Below, piece by piece: positions 53,334 through 62,458 of a DNA stretch of 64,000 nt (positions are counted from its first letter, which is position 1; every line of letters begins with the position of its first letter). Origin of the DNA: Rhizorhabdus histidinilytica (GTDB lineage Bacteria > Pseudomonadota > Alphaproteobacteria > Sphingomonadales > Sphingomonadaceae); assembly GCF_900167915.1 (NCBI RefSeq), contig NZ_FUYM01000002.1, positions 434,001 through 498,000 on the forward strand, in the 5' to 3' direction. The notes beneath the pieces are model-generated. The model ran no database searches and was not told the DNA's origin. It saw only the letters and a list, made by a program, of their open reading frames with translations. The translations under genes and the position numbers were made by a program.

Positions 53334-54215
53334 ATGCTCGATCCGGCATGGCTGCGCAGCTTCGTCACGGTGGCGCGGACGCTGAGCTTCACCCAGGCCG
53401 CCGCCCTTCTCGGCACGCGCCAGTCGACCGTCAGCGAACATGTGCGCAAGCTGGAAGCGGTGAGCGGCGTCCGCCTCTTCGTACGGGACACCCATATGGT
53501 CGCGCTGACCAGCGACGGGGAGGCGATGATCGGCTTCGCCACTTCGATCCTCGACACGCAGGATCGCGCACTCCGTCATTTCGCGCGGGGCGATCTCGAA
53601 GGCCGCATCCGGCTCGGCGTCTCGGAGGACATCGTCCTGGCGGGCCTGCCGTTGTTGCTGCGGCGGTTCACCGCCGAACATCCCAAGGTCGTCCTCGAAC
53701 TGACGGTCGGCCTCAGCGAGATACTGCGCGACCGGTTCGCCCGGGGGGAACTCGACTTCGCCTTTCTCAAGCGGCGGGGCGGCGGTGGGGCAGGCGAAGG
53801 GGTCTGGCGGGATCCGCTGGTCTGGATGGCCGCACCCGATTTCCGCCTCGATCGCGACCAGCCGCTTCCGCTGATCGTCCTCGCGCCCCCCGCGATCACC
53901 CGGATGAGTGCGCTCGAGGCCCTGGAACGGGCCGGCCGGCCCTGGCGGCTGATGTGCACCAGCGAGAGCCAGAGCGGTATCCATGCCGCCGTCGCGGCCG
54001 GTCTCGGCGTGGCGCCCCACGCCCGTTCGCTGCTGCCCGAGGGGCTCGTCGAGCTTCGCGACGATAGGTTGCCGCCGCTCGACGAGGTCGAATTCGTGAT
54101 CCTGGTCGGCCAGCCCGCCAGACGCGATCCCGCGCGCGCGCTCGTCGAGATGATCAAGACGAATGGATCGCTGCTGCGACGCAGGCGTAATCCGGCCGCA
54201 GCCGCAACGGCCTGA
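53334..54215 (+). CDS. LysR family transcriptional regulator
   Basis: A 293-aa regulator. The N-terminal winged helix-turn-helix reads LDPAWLRSFVTVARTLSFTQ, then AAALLGTRQSTVSEHVRKLE. The C-terminal substrate-binding domain starts about GRIRLGVSEDIVLAGLPLLL. The ATG at 53334 was preferred to a TTG at 53322 because of family alignment. It is divergent from the SBF-like transporter, the typical LysR-target layout. Ligand unknown. Confidence 0.92.
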   Translation: MLDPAWLRSFVTVARTLSFTQAAALLGTRQSTVSEHVRKLEAVSGVRLFVRDTHMVALTSDGEAMIGFATSILDTQDRALRHFARGDLEGRIRLGVSEDIVLAGLPLLLRRFTAEHPKVVLELTVGLSEILRDRFARGELDFAFLKRRGGGGAGEGVWRDPLVWMAAPDFRLDRDQPLPLIVLAPPAITRMSALEALERAGRPWRLMCTSESQSGIHAAVAAGLGVAPHARSLLPEGLVELRDDRLPPLDEVEFVILVGQPARRDPARALVEMIKTNGSLLRRRRNPAAAATA

Positions 54216-54345
54216 CCGGCGGCGGGTCGCCTGCCGCGGCGAAGGGGAGGAAGAGGGCATCGCATTCCCATCTGGAAATCGGCCGCGCTCGTCCTTATAG
54301 GCTTCCCGGTCAGTCCTTTAGGCCCGCGGCTTCGCTGGGCGGCAT

Positions 54346-54432
54346 GCGGGTGTGGCGGAATTGGTAGACGCAGCGGATTCAAAATCCGCCTCTGGCAACA
54401 GAATGTCGGTTCGAGTCCGACCACCCGTACCA
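54346..54432 (+). tRNA. tRNA-Leu (CAA)
   Basis: Acceptor GCGGGTG pairs with CACCCGT, with one G-U pair. The anticodon arm GCGGA-ttCAAaa-TCCGC places CAA at 54380-54382. A long variable arm (about 54390-54404) marks a class II leucine tRNA. The T arm is GTCGGTTCGAGTCCGAC. CCA is encoded at 54430-54432. Confidence 0.97.
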
Positions 54433-54832
54433 TGATCTTCGACAACCGATCCGGCCCCGGCCTGCCTATCGACGGCTCGGCAGGCCGATCGCGGGCGCGC
54501 GAGTCGTTTCGGTGCAGGATATATTGCTCGAAAACGGACCATCGGCTTCTTGGAGCGTCGTAACAGTTTCTTGTCTGATTGCAGATATTTAATGGAAGTT
54601 GACGGATCAGACGAAAGTTTGTCGTATGGTGCGCTTTCGGCTTGCTTTGTCGGGCCGATGGGCTAAACCAGATACGTCATTAGTCAGAATCCTCCAGCGA
54701 ATAACCCGGCCCCAAAAGCCGGGTTATTCATTTTCTGGCTCCCCCCGCATTCTTTCGCCTCCGGGACCATGCTCGGTCGATCGCCGATCCGGACGATTCC
54801 CTCCTGCCGCGATTGTCGTTAAGGCCTGGTTG
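54433..54832. other. Intergenic region with an orphan terminator; possible small RNA
   Basis: 400 bp without a supported protein gene. It contains a stretch less GC-rich than its surroundings around 54515-54620 and a very strong terminator at 54699-54734, 267 bp after tRNA-Leu. The open frame that crosses it is only an upstream extension of the asparagine-synthase-like gene and has no family resemblance. An independent small transcript ending at the terminator would explain the layout. Confidence 0.5.
54699..54734 (+). terminator. Strong orphan rho-independent terminator
   Basis: GAATAACCCGGC and GCCGGGTTATTC form a perfect 12-bp stem around CCCAAAA, followed by ATTTT. No coding gene on the plus strand ends nearby; the closest upstream gene is tRNA-Leu. 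Confidence 0.85.
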
Positions 54833-56995
54833 ATGGCCTTGTTCATTTTCTGGCGGGATTGTGCGGCAAAGGGGCGCCCTGCCGAGCGGCTCCATCCGTT
54901 GCTGCGGACGGAGGCGCATCTGCTGCCCGATCATGTGGCGACCGGTCACCAGCCCGACGCGGCCGGCGGCTGGCATTTTGCCGCCTTCGCGACCCGCACC
55001 CATTTCTATGCGCCCGAGGCGCAGGTCTGGCAGCGGGCCGGGCTGGGTGCCTGCATCATCCACGGCCTGATCTGGCGGAGCGTCGACGGACGCCCGGTGC
55101 TGCTCGACGCGGCGGCAGTCGCGGCGCTGCTCGACCGGCCGGGCACGGAACTGCCGGCCGACGTCATGGGCGAATATGCCGTCGCGCGCCTCCATCCCGA
55201 TGGCACGCTCGACGCCTTCTCCGACCGCGCCGGGCTTCACCAGCTCTTCCATGGCGCGCAGGGGCAGGCGGTGCTCGCCAACCGGGCCGGGCTGGTCGCG
55301 ACGCTGCTCGACGACTGGACCGCCGATCCGTCCGGGCTGCGCTGGCTGCCGGCAATCGGCTACCGGGTCGGTACCGCGACCGCCTATCGCTCGGTCGTCC
55401 AGCTCGGGCAGGAGCGGCGGATCGGCATCGGGCCCGATGGTGCGACCCTCGCCGCGATGGCCGATCCCGTCATCCGCTTCGACGGTCCGCGCGGCTATTC
55501 GGCTGCGCTCGATCCGATGCTCGACGAGGGGATCGTCCAGGCGCAGGCGGCGATCCGGCTCGGCATCCCTGTCGACGGCGCGATCGACCTGCCGATCACC
55601 GGCGGCAAGGACAGCCGCGTCGTCCTCGCGCTCTGCCTCGCCGCCGGGCTGCGCGACCGGCTGCGCCTGTTCACCCGCGGCTATGAAGGCCATCCCGACG
55701 TCGTCGCGGGGGCCGGCGTCGCCGCCGCGCTGGGCCTGCCGCACCGGCGCGAACCGCCGCACGGCAGCGACGAGCCCGCGCTTTGGAGCCGCGAGCGCTT
55801 CTTCGCCAAGCTGATGGCGCAGACCTGGCAGAGCGACGGCATGGTCGGCGGCTGGGACCTGATTCTGGGCGATCGGCTCGGCACGGGCACGCTGATCACC
55901 GGTCACATGGGCGAGGTGCTCAAGGCCTATTCGAAGAAGCCGCTGCCGCCGGGGCCGCTCGATCCGGTCGCGATGGTGCGGCTGCAGGCGCCGTTCGATC
56001 CGATGGGGCTGCTGCGGTCAGGTACGCGCGCCGCGATGGAGGCGCAGTTGCAGGCGCAGATGGAGGAGGCGCGAGCCGCGGGCGCGGCCGACGCCGACCT
56101 TCCCGACATCTTCTACTATCGCAACCGGCTGCCCAACTGGCTGGGGGCGATCCGCGCGATCAAGTCGTTCGAGCGCCAGCCGGTCGTCCCACTCGGTGCG
56201 CCGGCGCTGCTTCGTCTCGCCTTCCGCCTGACCCCCGAGGAGCGCAAGCGCGAGCTGCTCCACCATGCGATCGTCCGGCGCTGCGCGCCCGAGCTGCTCG
56301 CGCCGCCTTTCGCGATGCAGGGATGGGACCCGGCGCTGGGCGAGGACGTGCCGCGCTCGCCGCCGGTCCTGCCCGGCGCGGGCGCGCCACCGACCTTCGG
56401 CAACTGGCAATTCTCTATCAACCACAACCCCGGCATCCGCGCCGCGATCGCCGCCGAGGCGATGGCGCGCGACGACCTGACCCTGTGGGACACGATCGAT
56501 CGCGACGCGCTGATCGACCGGCTCCGGCATCGGCGGCTGGATTATTTCGACGGCATCGGCATGCTGGGCCTCGTGGTGGCGATGTTCCAGGAGCGCGCGA
56601 TGATCCGGCCGGTGCGGCTCGGCTCCCCCGAGCCAGCGACAGTGCCTGGCCGCCCTGCGCCCGCCGTACCGGCGGCGATCGATCCGCCGGCGGTCGAGGG
56701 TCATCTCGACGCGGTGCGGCGTGTCGACGGCGCCGTGATGTTCGACGGCTGGGCGCATGCGCGCGACTGGCCGGCGGCGCAGATCGCGATCGAGGCGCGT
56801 GCGGGGGAACGGTCGCTGGCGATCGCGGTAGCGGCGAACGACCGGCCCGACCTCGTCCCGCACGGTTTCGGCGACGGCCGCCATGGCTTCTCGCTGGCGG
56901 TGCCGGCCGAGCGGCTCGGCGACGGCGCGGTCGAGGTCGCGATCGGACCGTTCGACGGCGGCGGGGCGATCGCCCGGGCCGTGGTGACGCGATGA
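54833..56995 (+). CDS. Asparagine synthase-like protein with C-terminal extension
   Basis: A 720-aa protein. The PP-loop motif is ITGGKDSRVVLALCL (residues 255-269), the position where asparagine synthetases have SGGxDS, so ATP-dependent amidation or a related adenylation is expected. The N-terminal ~200 residues resemble a degenerate glutaminase-like domain without the usual Cys2. A Pro/Ala linker near residue 610 leads to a ~100-aa beta-type domain (VRRVDGAVMFDGWAHARDWP). The start ATG at 54833 was chosen because earlier sequence lacks family features. The stop overlaps the SGNH start by 4 bp. It probably modifies a surface glycan. Confidence 0.7.
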   Translation: MALFIFWRDCAAKGRPAERLHPLLRTEAHLLPDHVATGHQPDAAGGWHFAAFATRTHFYAPEAQVWQRAGLGACIIHGLIWRSVDGRPVLLDAAAVAALLDRPGTELPADVMGEYAVARLHPDGTLDAFSDRAGLHQLFHGAQGQAVLANRAGLVATLLDDWTADPSGLRWLPAIGYRVGTATAYRSVVQLGQERRIGIGPDGATLAAMADPVIRFDGPRGYSAALDPMLDEGIVQAQAAIRLGIPVDGAIDLPITGGKDSRVVLALCLAAGLRDRLRLFTRGYEGHPDVVAGAGVAAALGLPHRREPPHGSDEPALWSRERFFAKLMAQTWQSDGMVGGWDLILGDRLGTGTLITGHMGEVLKAYSKKPLPPGPLDPVAMVRLQAPFDPMGLLRSGTRAAMEAQLQAQMEEARAAGAADADLPDIFYYRNRLPNWLGAIRAIKSFERQPVVPLGAPALLRLAFRLTPEERKRELLHHAIVRRCAPELLAPPFAMQGWDPALGEDVPRSPPVLPGAGAPPTFGNWQFSINHNPGIRAAIAAEAMARDDLTLWDTIDRDALIDRLRHRRLDYFDGIGMLGLVVAMFQERAMIRPVRLGSPEPATVPGRPAPAVPAAIDPPAVEGHLDAVRRVDGAVMFDGWAHARDWPAAQIAIEARAGERSLAIAVAANDRPDLVPHGFGDGRHGFSLAVPAERLGDGAVEVAIGPFDGGGAIARAVVTR

Positions 56996-57735
56996 GCCGC
57001 GCGATCCTGGTCATCGGGCAGAGCCACGTCGCGGCGGTGCGCGCGGCGGCCAGGGCGCGGCGCGAGGCCGATCCCGATCGCACGCGCACCCGCGTCATCC
57101 ATACGATCGAGCCGCAATATGCGCCCGAGGTCGAAGGAGAGGGCGACGCCGCGCGCTTCGCCCCCGCGCTGGTCGACACGATCCGCGACCAGATCGATCG
57201 CCACGCGCCGCTCGTCGCCTCGGCCAGCGGCGGCAACGTCCACAACGGCTTCGCGCTGATCCGCCATCCGCGCCCCTATGACTTCCTGCTGTCGGACGAG
57301 GACGGCCCGCCGCTCGATCCGGCCGCCGAGCCGGTCACCGAGGCGCTGGTGCGCGCCACGCTGGAGGCGGGGCTGGAGCGCGACCGCATCCGCCTGCGCG
57401 AGATTCGGCGGATCGCGGGCGAGGGCGTGGTCCAGCTCGAATCGCCGCCGCCGCTCGCCGACGGGGCGATCATCGCCGCGCAGGCCGACGCCTATTTCCG
57501 CAACCGCGGCATCGCCGAGCTGGGCGTGGCGCCGGCCGGGCTGCGCTACAAGATCTGGCGGCTCCATTCGCGCATCGTCGCCGGCTATTGCGCCGATCTC
57601 GGCCTCCGCTTCCTGCCGGCGCCCGCCGAGGCGCGGGACGCGCAGGGCTTCCTCCGTCCCGACTTCGCCGGGGATGCCACCCATGGCAACCGGGCCTATG
57701 GTGAGGCGGTGATCCGCGCGTTGGAGGCCCTGTGA
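56992..57735 (+). CDS. SGNH/GDSL hydrolase-like protein
   Basis: A 247-aa protein. A nucleophile-type motif VIGQSHVAAV (Ser11) sits at the N-terminus and a C-terminal D-x-x-H pair lies in DATHGNRAYGE (Asp228 and His231), the two ends of an SGNH active site. GGNVHNGFALI may supply the Gly/Asn oxyanion residues. It probably acts as an esterase or O-acyl transferase on carbohydrate. It overlaps its neighbours on both sides by 4 bp, so translation is coupled with the asparagine-synthase-like and GSCFA genes. Confidence 0.7.
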   Translation: MSRAILVIGQSHVAAVRAAARARREADPDRTRTRVIHTIEPQYAPEVEGEGDAARFAPALVDTIRDQIDRHAPLVASASGGNVHNGFALIRHPRPYDFLLSDEDGPPLDPAAEPVTEALVRATLEAGLERDRIRLREIRRIAGEGVVQLESPPPLADGAIIAAQADAYFRNRGIAELGVAPAGLRYKIWRLHSRIVAGYCADLGLRFLPAPAEARDAQGFLRPDFAGDATHGNRAYGEAVIRALEAL

Positions 57736-58838
57736 GCGACCATCCCTATCGCAGCCTCCCCGACAGCGCCTATTGGCGCCGCGCGGTGGCGGGGCAGGGG
57801 CCGGCGATCGATCCGCTCGGCGGCGGCTTCCTGACGCTCGGGCGGGAAGAGAAGGTCGCGACGGCGGGGAGCTGTTTCGCCCAGCACATCGCCCGCTACC
57901 TCAAGCGCAGCGGCTTCGCCTTCCTCGTCACCGAGACGGCGCATCCTATCGTCCCGGCCGACGCGGCAGAGCGGCACGGCTATGGAATGTTCAGCGCCCG
58001 CTACGGCAATATCTACACGGCGCGCCAGCTCCTTCAGCTGTTCGATCGGGCCTATGGCGCCTTTGTCCCGGCCGAGGACATCTGGGACGCGGCCGGGGGT
58101 GGTGGGCGCGTGGTCGATCCCTTCCGGCCGACGATCGAGCCGCAAGGCTATGCGGGCGAAGCCGAGCTGCGCGCCGACCGCGCGCATCACCTCGCCAAGG
58201 TGCGCGAGATGTTCGAGACGCTCGACATCTTCATCTTCACCCTCGGCCTGACCGAGGGGTGGGAATCGGTGGAGGACGGCGCGGTCTTTCCGATCTGTCC
58301 CGGCGTCTCGGGTGGTCGATTCGATCCGGCGCGGCATCGCTTCCGCAACTTCCGCGTCGGGGAGGTGACCGCCGACATGGCCGCCTTCATCGCGCGGCTG
58401 CGCGGGGTCAATCCGGGCGCGCGGATCATCCTGACCGTCTCGCCGGTGCCGCTGGTCGCGACCGCGAGTGGCAACCATGTGCTGGCGGCTACCACCTATT
58501 CGAAGTCGGTGCTGCGCGCCGCCGCGCAGGAGATCGCCGAGGATCATGACGGCGTCTTCTACTTTCCCTCCTACGAGATGATCATGGGCGCCCCCGCCGC
58601 CGCCCGCTATTTCGCCGAGGACCTGCGCAACGTCACCGAGGAGGGTGTCTCCCATGTCATGTCGGTGTTCCTGCGCCACGCCGCCGGCGTCGATCTTCCC
58701 GCGCCGCCCGCGGGGCCCGCTTTCGAAACGCCCGATGCGACCCTCGCCGCCGCGCGCGAATGGGTACAGGTGATGTGCGACGAGGCGCTGCTCGACCCCG
58801 GCGCCGATGGCGGCGACAGGGGCGACGAAACCGCCTGA
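57732..58838 (+). CDS. GSCFA domain-containing protein
   Basis: A 368-aa protein with the defining GSCFA motif at residues 46-50 (TAGSCFAQHIARYL), then YGNIYTARQLLQLFDRAYG, FIFTLGLTEGWE and LTVSPVPLVAT. GSCFA proteins belong to the SGNH-like superfamily, and Ser47 is the probable nucleophile. They occur in polysaccharide clusters and may remove or add acyl groups. The start is GTG at 57732, overlapping the SGNH gene stop. Two SGNH-type proteins side by side suggest a two-step acyl handling. Confidence 0.85.
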   Translation: MSDHPYRSLPDSAYWRRAVAGQGPAIDPLGGGFLTLGREEKVATAGSCFAQHIARYLKRSGFAFLVTETAHPIVPADAAERHGYGMFSARYGNIYTARQLLQLFDRAYGAFVPAEDIWDAAGGGGRVVDPFRPTIEPQGYAGEAELRADRAHHLAKVREMFETLDIFIFTLGLTEGWESVEDGAVFPICPGVSGGRFDPARHRFRNFRVGEVTADMAAFIARLRGVNPGARIILTVSPVPLVATASGNHVLAATTYSKSVLRAAAQEIAEDHDGVFYFPSYEMIMGAPAAARYFAEDLRNVTEEGVSHVMSVFLRHAAGVDLPAPPAGPAFETPDATLAAAREWVQVMCDEALLDPGADGGDRGDETA

Positions 58839-58879
58839 ACCCGCTTGCTGGCCTGCGGAGGCTCGGCCATTAGGTGGCC

Positions 58880-60616
58880 ATGTCCTATTACGGTAACGCC
58901 AATCCCGACCTGCTCGAACTGGCTCCATTTGCGCGCCGCGTGCTGGAGGTCGGGTGCGGCGAGGGCGATTTCGCCGCGGCGTACCGCTCGCGCAATCCGC
59001 AATGCCATTATGTCGGCGTCGAGATCCACGCGCCGGCCGCGGCGATGGCTGCCGGACGGCTCGACCAGCTACTGGTCGGCGACATCGAGACGATGGACGA
59101 TGCGGCGATTACGGGCGGCGAGCCCTTCGACCTGATCCTGATGGGCGACGTGCTCGAACATCTGCGCGACACGGACGCCGCTCTCGCCAGGATCGCCCGG
59201 CTGCTGGCGCCGGACGGGTGTTTCGCGCTCTGCGTCCCCAACATCGCCCATTGGAGCAGCCTGTTCCACCTGATGCACGGTCGCTGGCCTACCGAGGATG
59301 CGGGGCTGTTCGACCGTACTCATCTGCGCTTCTTCACCCTCGAATCGATCACGACGGCGCTGAAGAAGGGCGGGTTCAACCTGATCAAGCAACGCCCGCG
59401 CAAGGTTCTGCTCGACAAGCAGAAGGCCGAGACCTGGCTGCCCCGGCTCGGCGACCTGGCCGAGCAGATGGGGATCGACCGGCGGAGCTTCCTCGATCGC
59501 AGCGCGACGCTCCAATATGTCCTGATCGCCCGGCCTGCCGCGAACCCGGCGCCCGAGCGGACGCCGATGCAGATCGTGACGGCGGCGATGGCGCCGCGCG
59601 TCATGGACGTTCGCACCCGGCTTCCGGCCCAGCAGCTTCGCACGATCCCCGAAGTCAACGTTCGCTATCAGGAAAAGTCGGTCGAGATCGTCCCCGTGCC
59701 GAACGGCACCGCGAAGATCATGGTCCTGCAGCGCCCGGCCGTGCCCAATCAGGATGCCTGGAAGCGGATGGCGCTCCAGGCGCTCCGCGCCGGCTGGCTG
59801 ATCGTCACCGAATATGACGACCATCCCGAGCTCGTCGGACAGGTGCTTGGCTGGGCCCCGGAGCGGAGCCGCTGGCTCCAGGTCGCCGCCGCCCACGCCG
59901 TGCAGACCACGACTGAGCCGCTCGCCGCAGCCTTCCGCGAGCATAATCCCGAGGTCATGGTCTTCCCCAATGCGGCGTTCGTCCTGCCGCCGCTGCGCGC
60001 GCGCCCGGCCGGATCGGAGCCGAAGCGCGTCTTCTACGGGGCGCTCAACCGGGGCACGTTCGGCGTTGCGCTGGCCCGCGCTCTGGAGCCTGCCATCGCC
60101 GCCCATCCGGCGACGATCTTCGAGGTGGTCCACGATCGCGCCTTCTTCGACGCGCTGCCGACCGACCGCAAGAATTTCCGCCCGACCCTCGACTATGATG
60201 CCTATCTGGAGGCGATCGGCGCCTGCGACATCGCGTTGCTGCCGCTCGCGGACGACGCGCTGAACCTGTTCAAGAGCGATCTCAAATATGTCGAATCCGC
60301 CGCGCGGGGTGCGGCGGTGATCGCGTCCCCAGCCGTTTACAGGGACAGCGTCCAGGACGAGCGGACGGGCCTGATCGCGGAACGGCTTGAGGATTGGGCG
60401 CCGGCCCTCATCCGGCTATTGGCGGACGATAGTCTGCGCGAGCGTCTGTCGCGCGCGGCGTGGGAGGATGTTCGCGATAACCGGATGTTCGCGGCGCAGG
60501 CCGGCGCGCGCATCGCCTGGTATCGCCGGCTGTGGGAGGACAGGGCGAAGCTCCATGCCCGGCTGCTCGCGCGCTGCCCCTGGCTCGCCGAGGCCCTTGC
60601 CGCGCCGGGCGCCTAA
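58880..60616 (+). CDS. Methyltransferase-glycosyltransferase fusion protein
   Basis: A 578-aa two-domain protein. Residues 1-210 are a class I SAM methyltransferase: motif I VLEVGCGEGDFA, acidic loop YVGVEIHAPAA, LILMGDVLEHLRD and LLAPDGCFALCVPN. Residues ~235-570 resemble a GT4-like glycosyltransferase with a late sugar-nucleotide region ACDIALLPLADDALNLFKSD followed by LKYVESAARGAAVIASP. The start is ATG at 58880; a GTG at 58874 is in frame. It probably methylates and extends the same glycan. A complete Rossmann fold in the GT half is not certain. Confidence 0.8.
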   Translation: MSYYGNANPDLLELAPFARRVLEVGCGEGDFAAAYRSRNPQCHYVGVEIHAPAAAMAAGRLDQLLVGDIETMDDAAITGGEPFDLILMGDVLEHLRDTDAALARIARLLAPDGCFALCVPNIAHWSSLFHLMHGRWPTEDAGLFDRTHLRFFTLESITTALKKGGFNLIKQRPRKVLLDKQKAETWLPRLGDLAEQMGIDRRSFLDRSATLQYVLIARPAANPAPERTPMQIVTAAMAPRVMDVRTRLPAQQLRTIPEVNVRYQEKSVEIVPVPNGTAKIMVLQRPAVPNQDAWKRMALQALRAGWLIVTEYDDHPELVGQVLGWAPERSRWLQVAAAHAVQTTTEPLAAAFREHNPEVMVFPNAAFVLPPLRARPAGSEPKRVFYGALNRGTFGVALARALEPAIAAHPATIFEVVHDRAFFDALPTDRKNFRPTLDYDAYLEAIGACDIALLPLADDALNLFKSDLKYVESAARGAAVIASPAVYRDSVQDERTGLIAERLEDWAPALIRLLADDSLRERLSRAAWEDVRDNRMFAAQAGARIAWYRRLWEDRAKLHARLLARCPWLAEALAAPGA

Positions 60617-60628
60617 AGACCCTGCGGG

Positions 60629-61597
60629 TTAACGCTTGCGCGCGATCAGCGTGTTGCCGGCGGCGAACATGGCGCGGGCCGGTTCGGGTGTCGCCGCCAG
60701 CACCCGCTGCCAGAAGGGCCCGCCGGGCGGCTGGGCCAGCAGCTCGCCGACGCTCATCGCCTTGAACTCGTCGCGCAGCGCGTCGTCGGTCAGCGCCTCG
60801 GCAAGGCCGCTGAGCTGCCAGTGGAGCGCATGGTCGGGGGTCTGGTTGGCCTCGGTCGCCAGCTTGACCCGCTCGAACCCTGTATCGAACAGCCGTGCCA
60901 GCCCTTCGCGGGTCGCGTTGTAATAATGCGACGGATAGCCGTGGACCGGTACCAGGAAGGGATAGTCGATGAACACCATCCCGCCGGGCTTGAGCATCCG
61001 CGCGAACTCGGCGGCGGCGACCCAGGGCTCGGCCATGTGCTCCATCACCGCGAAGCAACCGATGCCGTCGAGCGAGGCGTCGGCGATCGGGTAGCGGCAG
61101 GCGGGCTCGATGACCAGGTCGGCGCTGACCGAGGGATAGACCTCCAGATAGAGGCAGTTGTCGAAGGTCCGCGAGCGGCGGCCGCAGCCGACGTCGAGAT
61201 AGAGCCGGTCGGGATGGGCGCGCACCGTCTCGACGAAGTCGCTCAGGCCCGGATTGGCGGATTCGCCGTCATAGTCGCCCAGGTCGTGTGCGGCGGCGCC
61301 ATAGCCGAGCGGGAAGCTGTCCGCCGCGCCGAGGAACCGGAAATCGCCGCCCGCGCCGCGCGCCGCGTCGAGCAGCGGGGCGAAGCGGGCATATTTGGCC
61401 TCGGCGCGCGTGCCGGGCAGGCCGGCGGCGGCGCGGGTGAGCTGCCGGCGGCCCTCCTTGCGGCCATGCCGTTCGAAATGCTTCCAGGCGTCGCCGCCGG
61501 CCGCGACATGGCGCGCGACGTCGGGATTGGCGGCGAGATAGAGCTGCTCGACGAAATTCTCGTCGGTGGCGGGCTCGAAACGCGAGGGGTCCTGCAT
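60629..61597 (-). CDS. SAM-dependent methyltransferase with N-terminal YxxxNPDV module
   Basis: A 322-aa protein. Residues ~14-52 form a short module, FVEQLYLAANPDVARHVAAG followed by WKHFERHGRKEGR, found on various polysaccharide enzymes. The rest is a class I methyltransferase with motif I LYLDVGCGRRSRTFDN, IADASLDGIGCFAVMEHMAE and ARMLKPGGMVFIDYPF. The direction is opposite to the flanking plus-strand genes. A related module ends the sulfotransferase-like protein at 62459. Confidence 0.8.
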   Translation of the reverse strand: MQDPSRFEPATDENFVEQLYLAANPDVARHVAAGGDAWKHFERHGRKEGRRQLTRAAAGLPGTRAEAKYARFAPLLDAARGAGGDFRFLGAADSFPLGYGAAAHDLGDYDGESANPGLSDFVETVRAHPDRLYLDVGCGRRSRTFDNCLYLEVYPSVSADLVIEPACRYPIADASLDGIGCFAVMEHMAEPWVAAAEFARMLKPGGMVFIDYPFLVPVHGYPSHYYNATREGLARLFDTGFERVKLATEANQTPDHALHWQLSGLAEALTDDALRDEFKAMSVGELLAQPPGGPFWQRVLAATPEPARAMFAAGNTLIARKR

Positions 61598-61661
61598 GGT
61601 GCCTGCCTATCGCGAGACGGCGGCGAGGGCCACCATGATCAGCGGCGCTTTCGCACGGGCC

Positions 61662-62330
61662 TCATGCGTTGAGCAGGATCAGCCTCCGCAGCGTATCGCC
61701 CAGGAACATATTGTCCTCCTCCGCCTCGAAATGGATGCCGGCCACCGGGGAGGGCGTGTGCAGATAGGCGAGGCGATGCCGCCCGCGTTCCTCCCAAAGC
61801 TCCAGCCCTTGCGGTGCCCGGCTTTCCGGGGAGATAAGGACGAGCGCCTGGACCGCCGGATAGGGTTCCAGCGCAGCGCAGAGGCGGTCGAACCCGAAGC
61901 GTCCGCCCTGGTGCCGTTCGGCGATGGCGAGCAGCAGATGGGGCCGACCCGACGTCAGCGCAGCCCGGAAGCGCGCCACGCAGCGCAGGAGATAGGCATA
62001 GCCTTCCGCTGAGACGGGATCATAATGGTTGAACATCGTGTTCAGCCCGTAGCGGCGGCGATAATGGTCGTGATCGGCGAAGCAGCTATCGGCGGTGTGC
62101 CGCTGCCCGGCCGGCACGGGCTTCAGATATTGGCGATCGAGGAAGACGGCGAAATCATCCTCGATGCAGTCGCTCACCATGCGGAGATTGGAGAATATCC
62201 AGTCGAAGGGCGCCGAATATCGTTTCAGCCCGGCGGCCTTGAGCATCGTGCTGGTCAGGCATTGCGCGCCGATCGACAGCACCGAGTCATAGCTTCGCGG
62301 GGCGTCCCAACAGGCTTCGGCCGACATCAA
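61662..62330 (-). CDS. DUF1796 family putative cysteine peptidase
   Basis: A 222-aa protein with the DUF1796 start pattern: VLSIGAQCLTSTMLKAAGLK, in which the Cys would be the nucleophile, followed by YSAPFDWIFSNLRMV and DDFAVFLDRQYLKPV. A papain-like fold has been suggested for this family; the catalytic His could be in HYDPVSAEG. It lies among surface-glycan genes, which is a common place for the family. Whether it cleaves peptide or acts on sugar-linked groups is unknown. Confidence 0.7.
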   Translation of the reverse strand: MMSAEACWDAPRSYDSVLSIGAQCLTSTMLKAAGLKRYSAPFDWIFSNLRMVSDCIEDDFAVFLDRQYLKPVPAGQRHTADSCFADHDHYRRRYGLNTMFNHYDPVSAEGYAYLLRCVARFRAALTSGRPHLLLAIAERHQGGRFGFDRLCAALEPYPAVQALVLISPESRAPQGLELWEERGRHRLAYLHTPSPVAGIHFEAEEDNMFLGDTLRRLILLNA

Positions 62331-62458
62331 CGATAGACCCCACCGCGCGGCAAAGTCCTATTGTGCGCAGCCGGCCCGCGGCGATCAAGGGCCTGACAGG
62401 CTATGGGCTTTTCCCGATCAAGCCGCTAACCGTTCGCGCGACCGTGAAGGAGACGAGA

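Noticed and set aside
54599-54832. N-terminal extension of the asparagine-synthase-like protein
   Set aside because: It would run through the strong terminator at 54699-54734 and has no family similarity; the ATG at 54833 is preferred.
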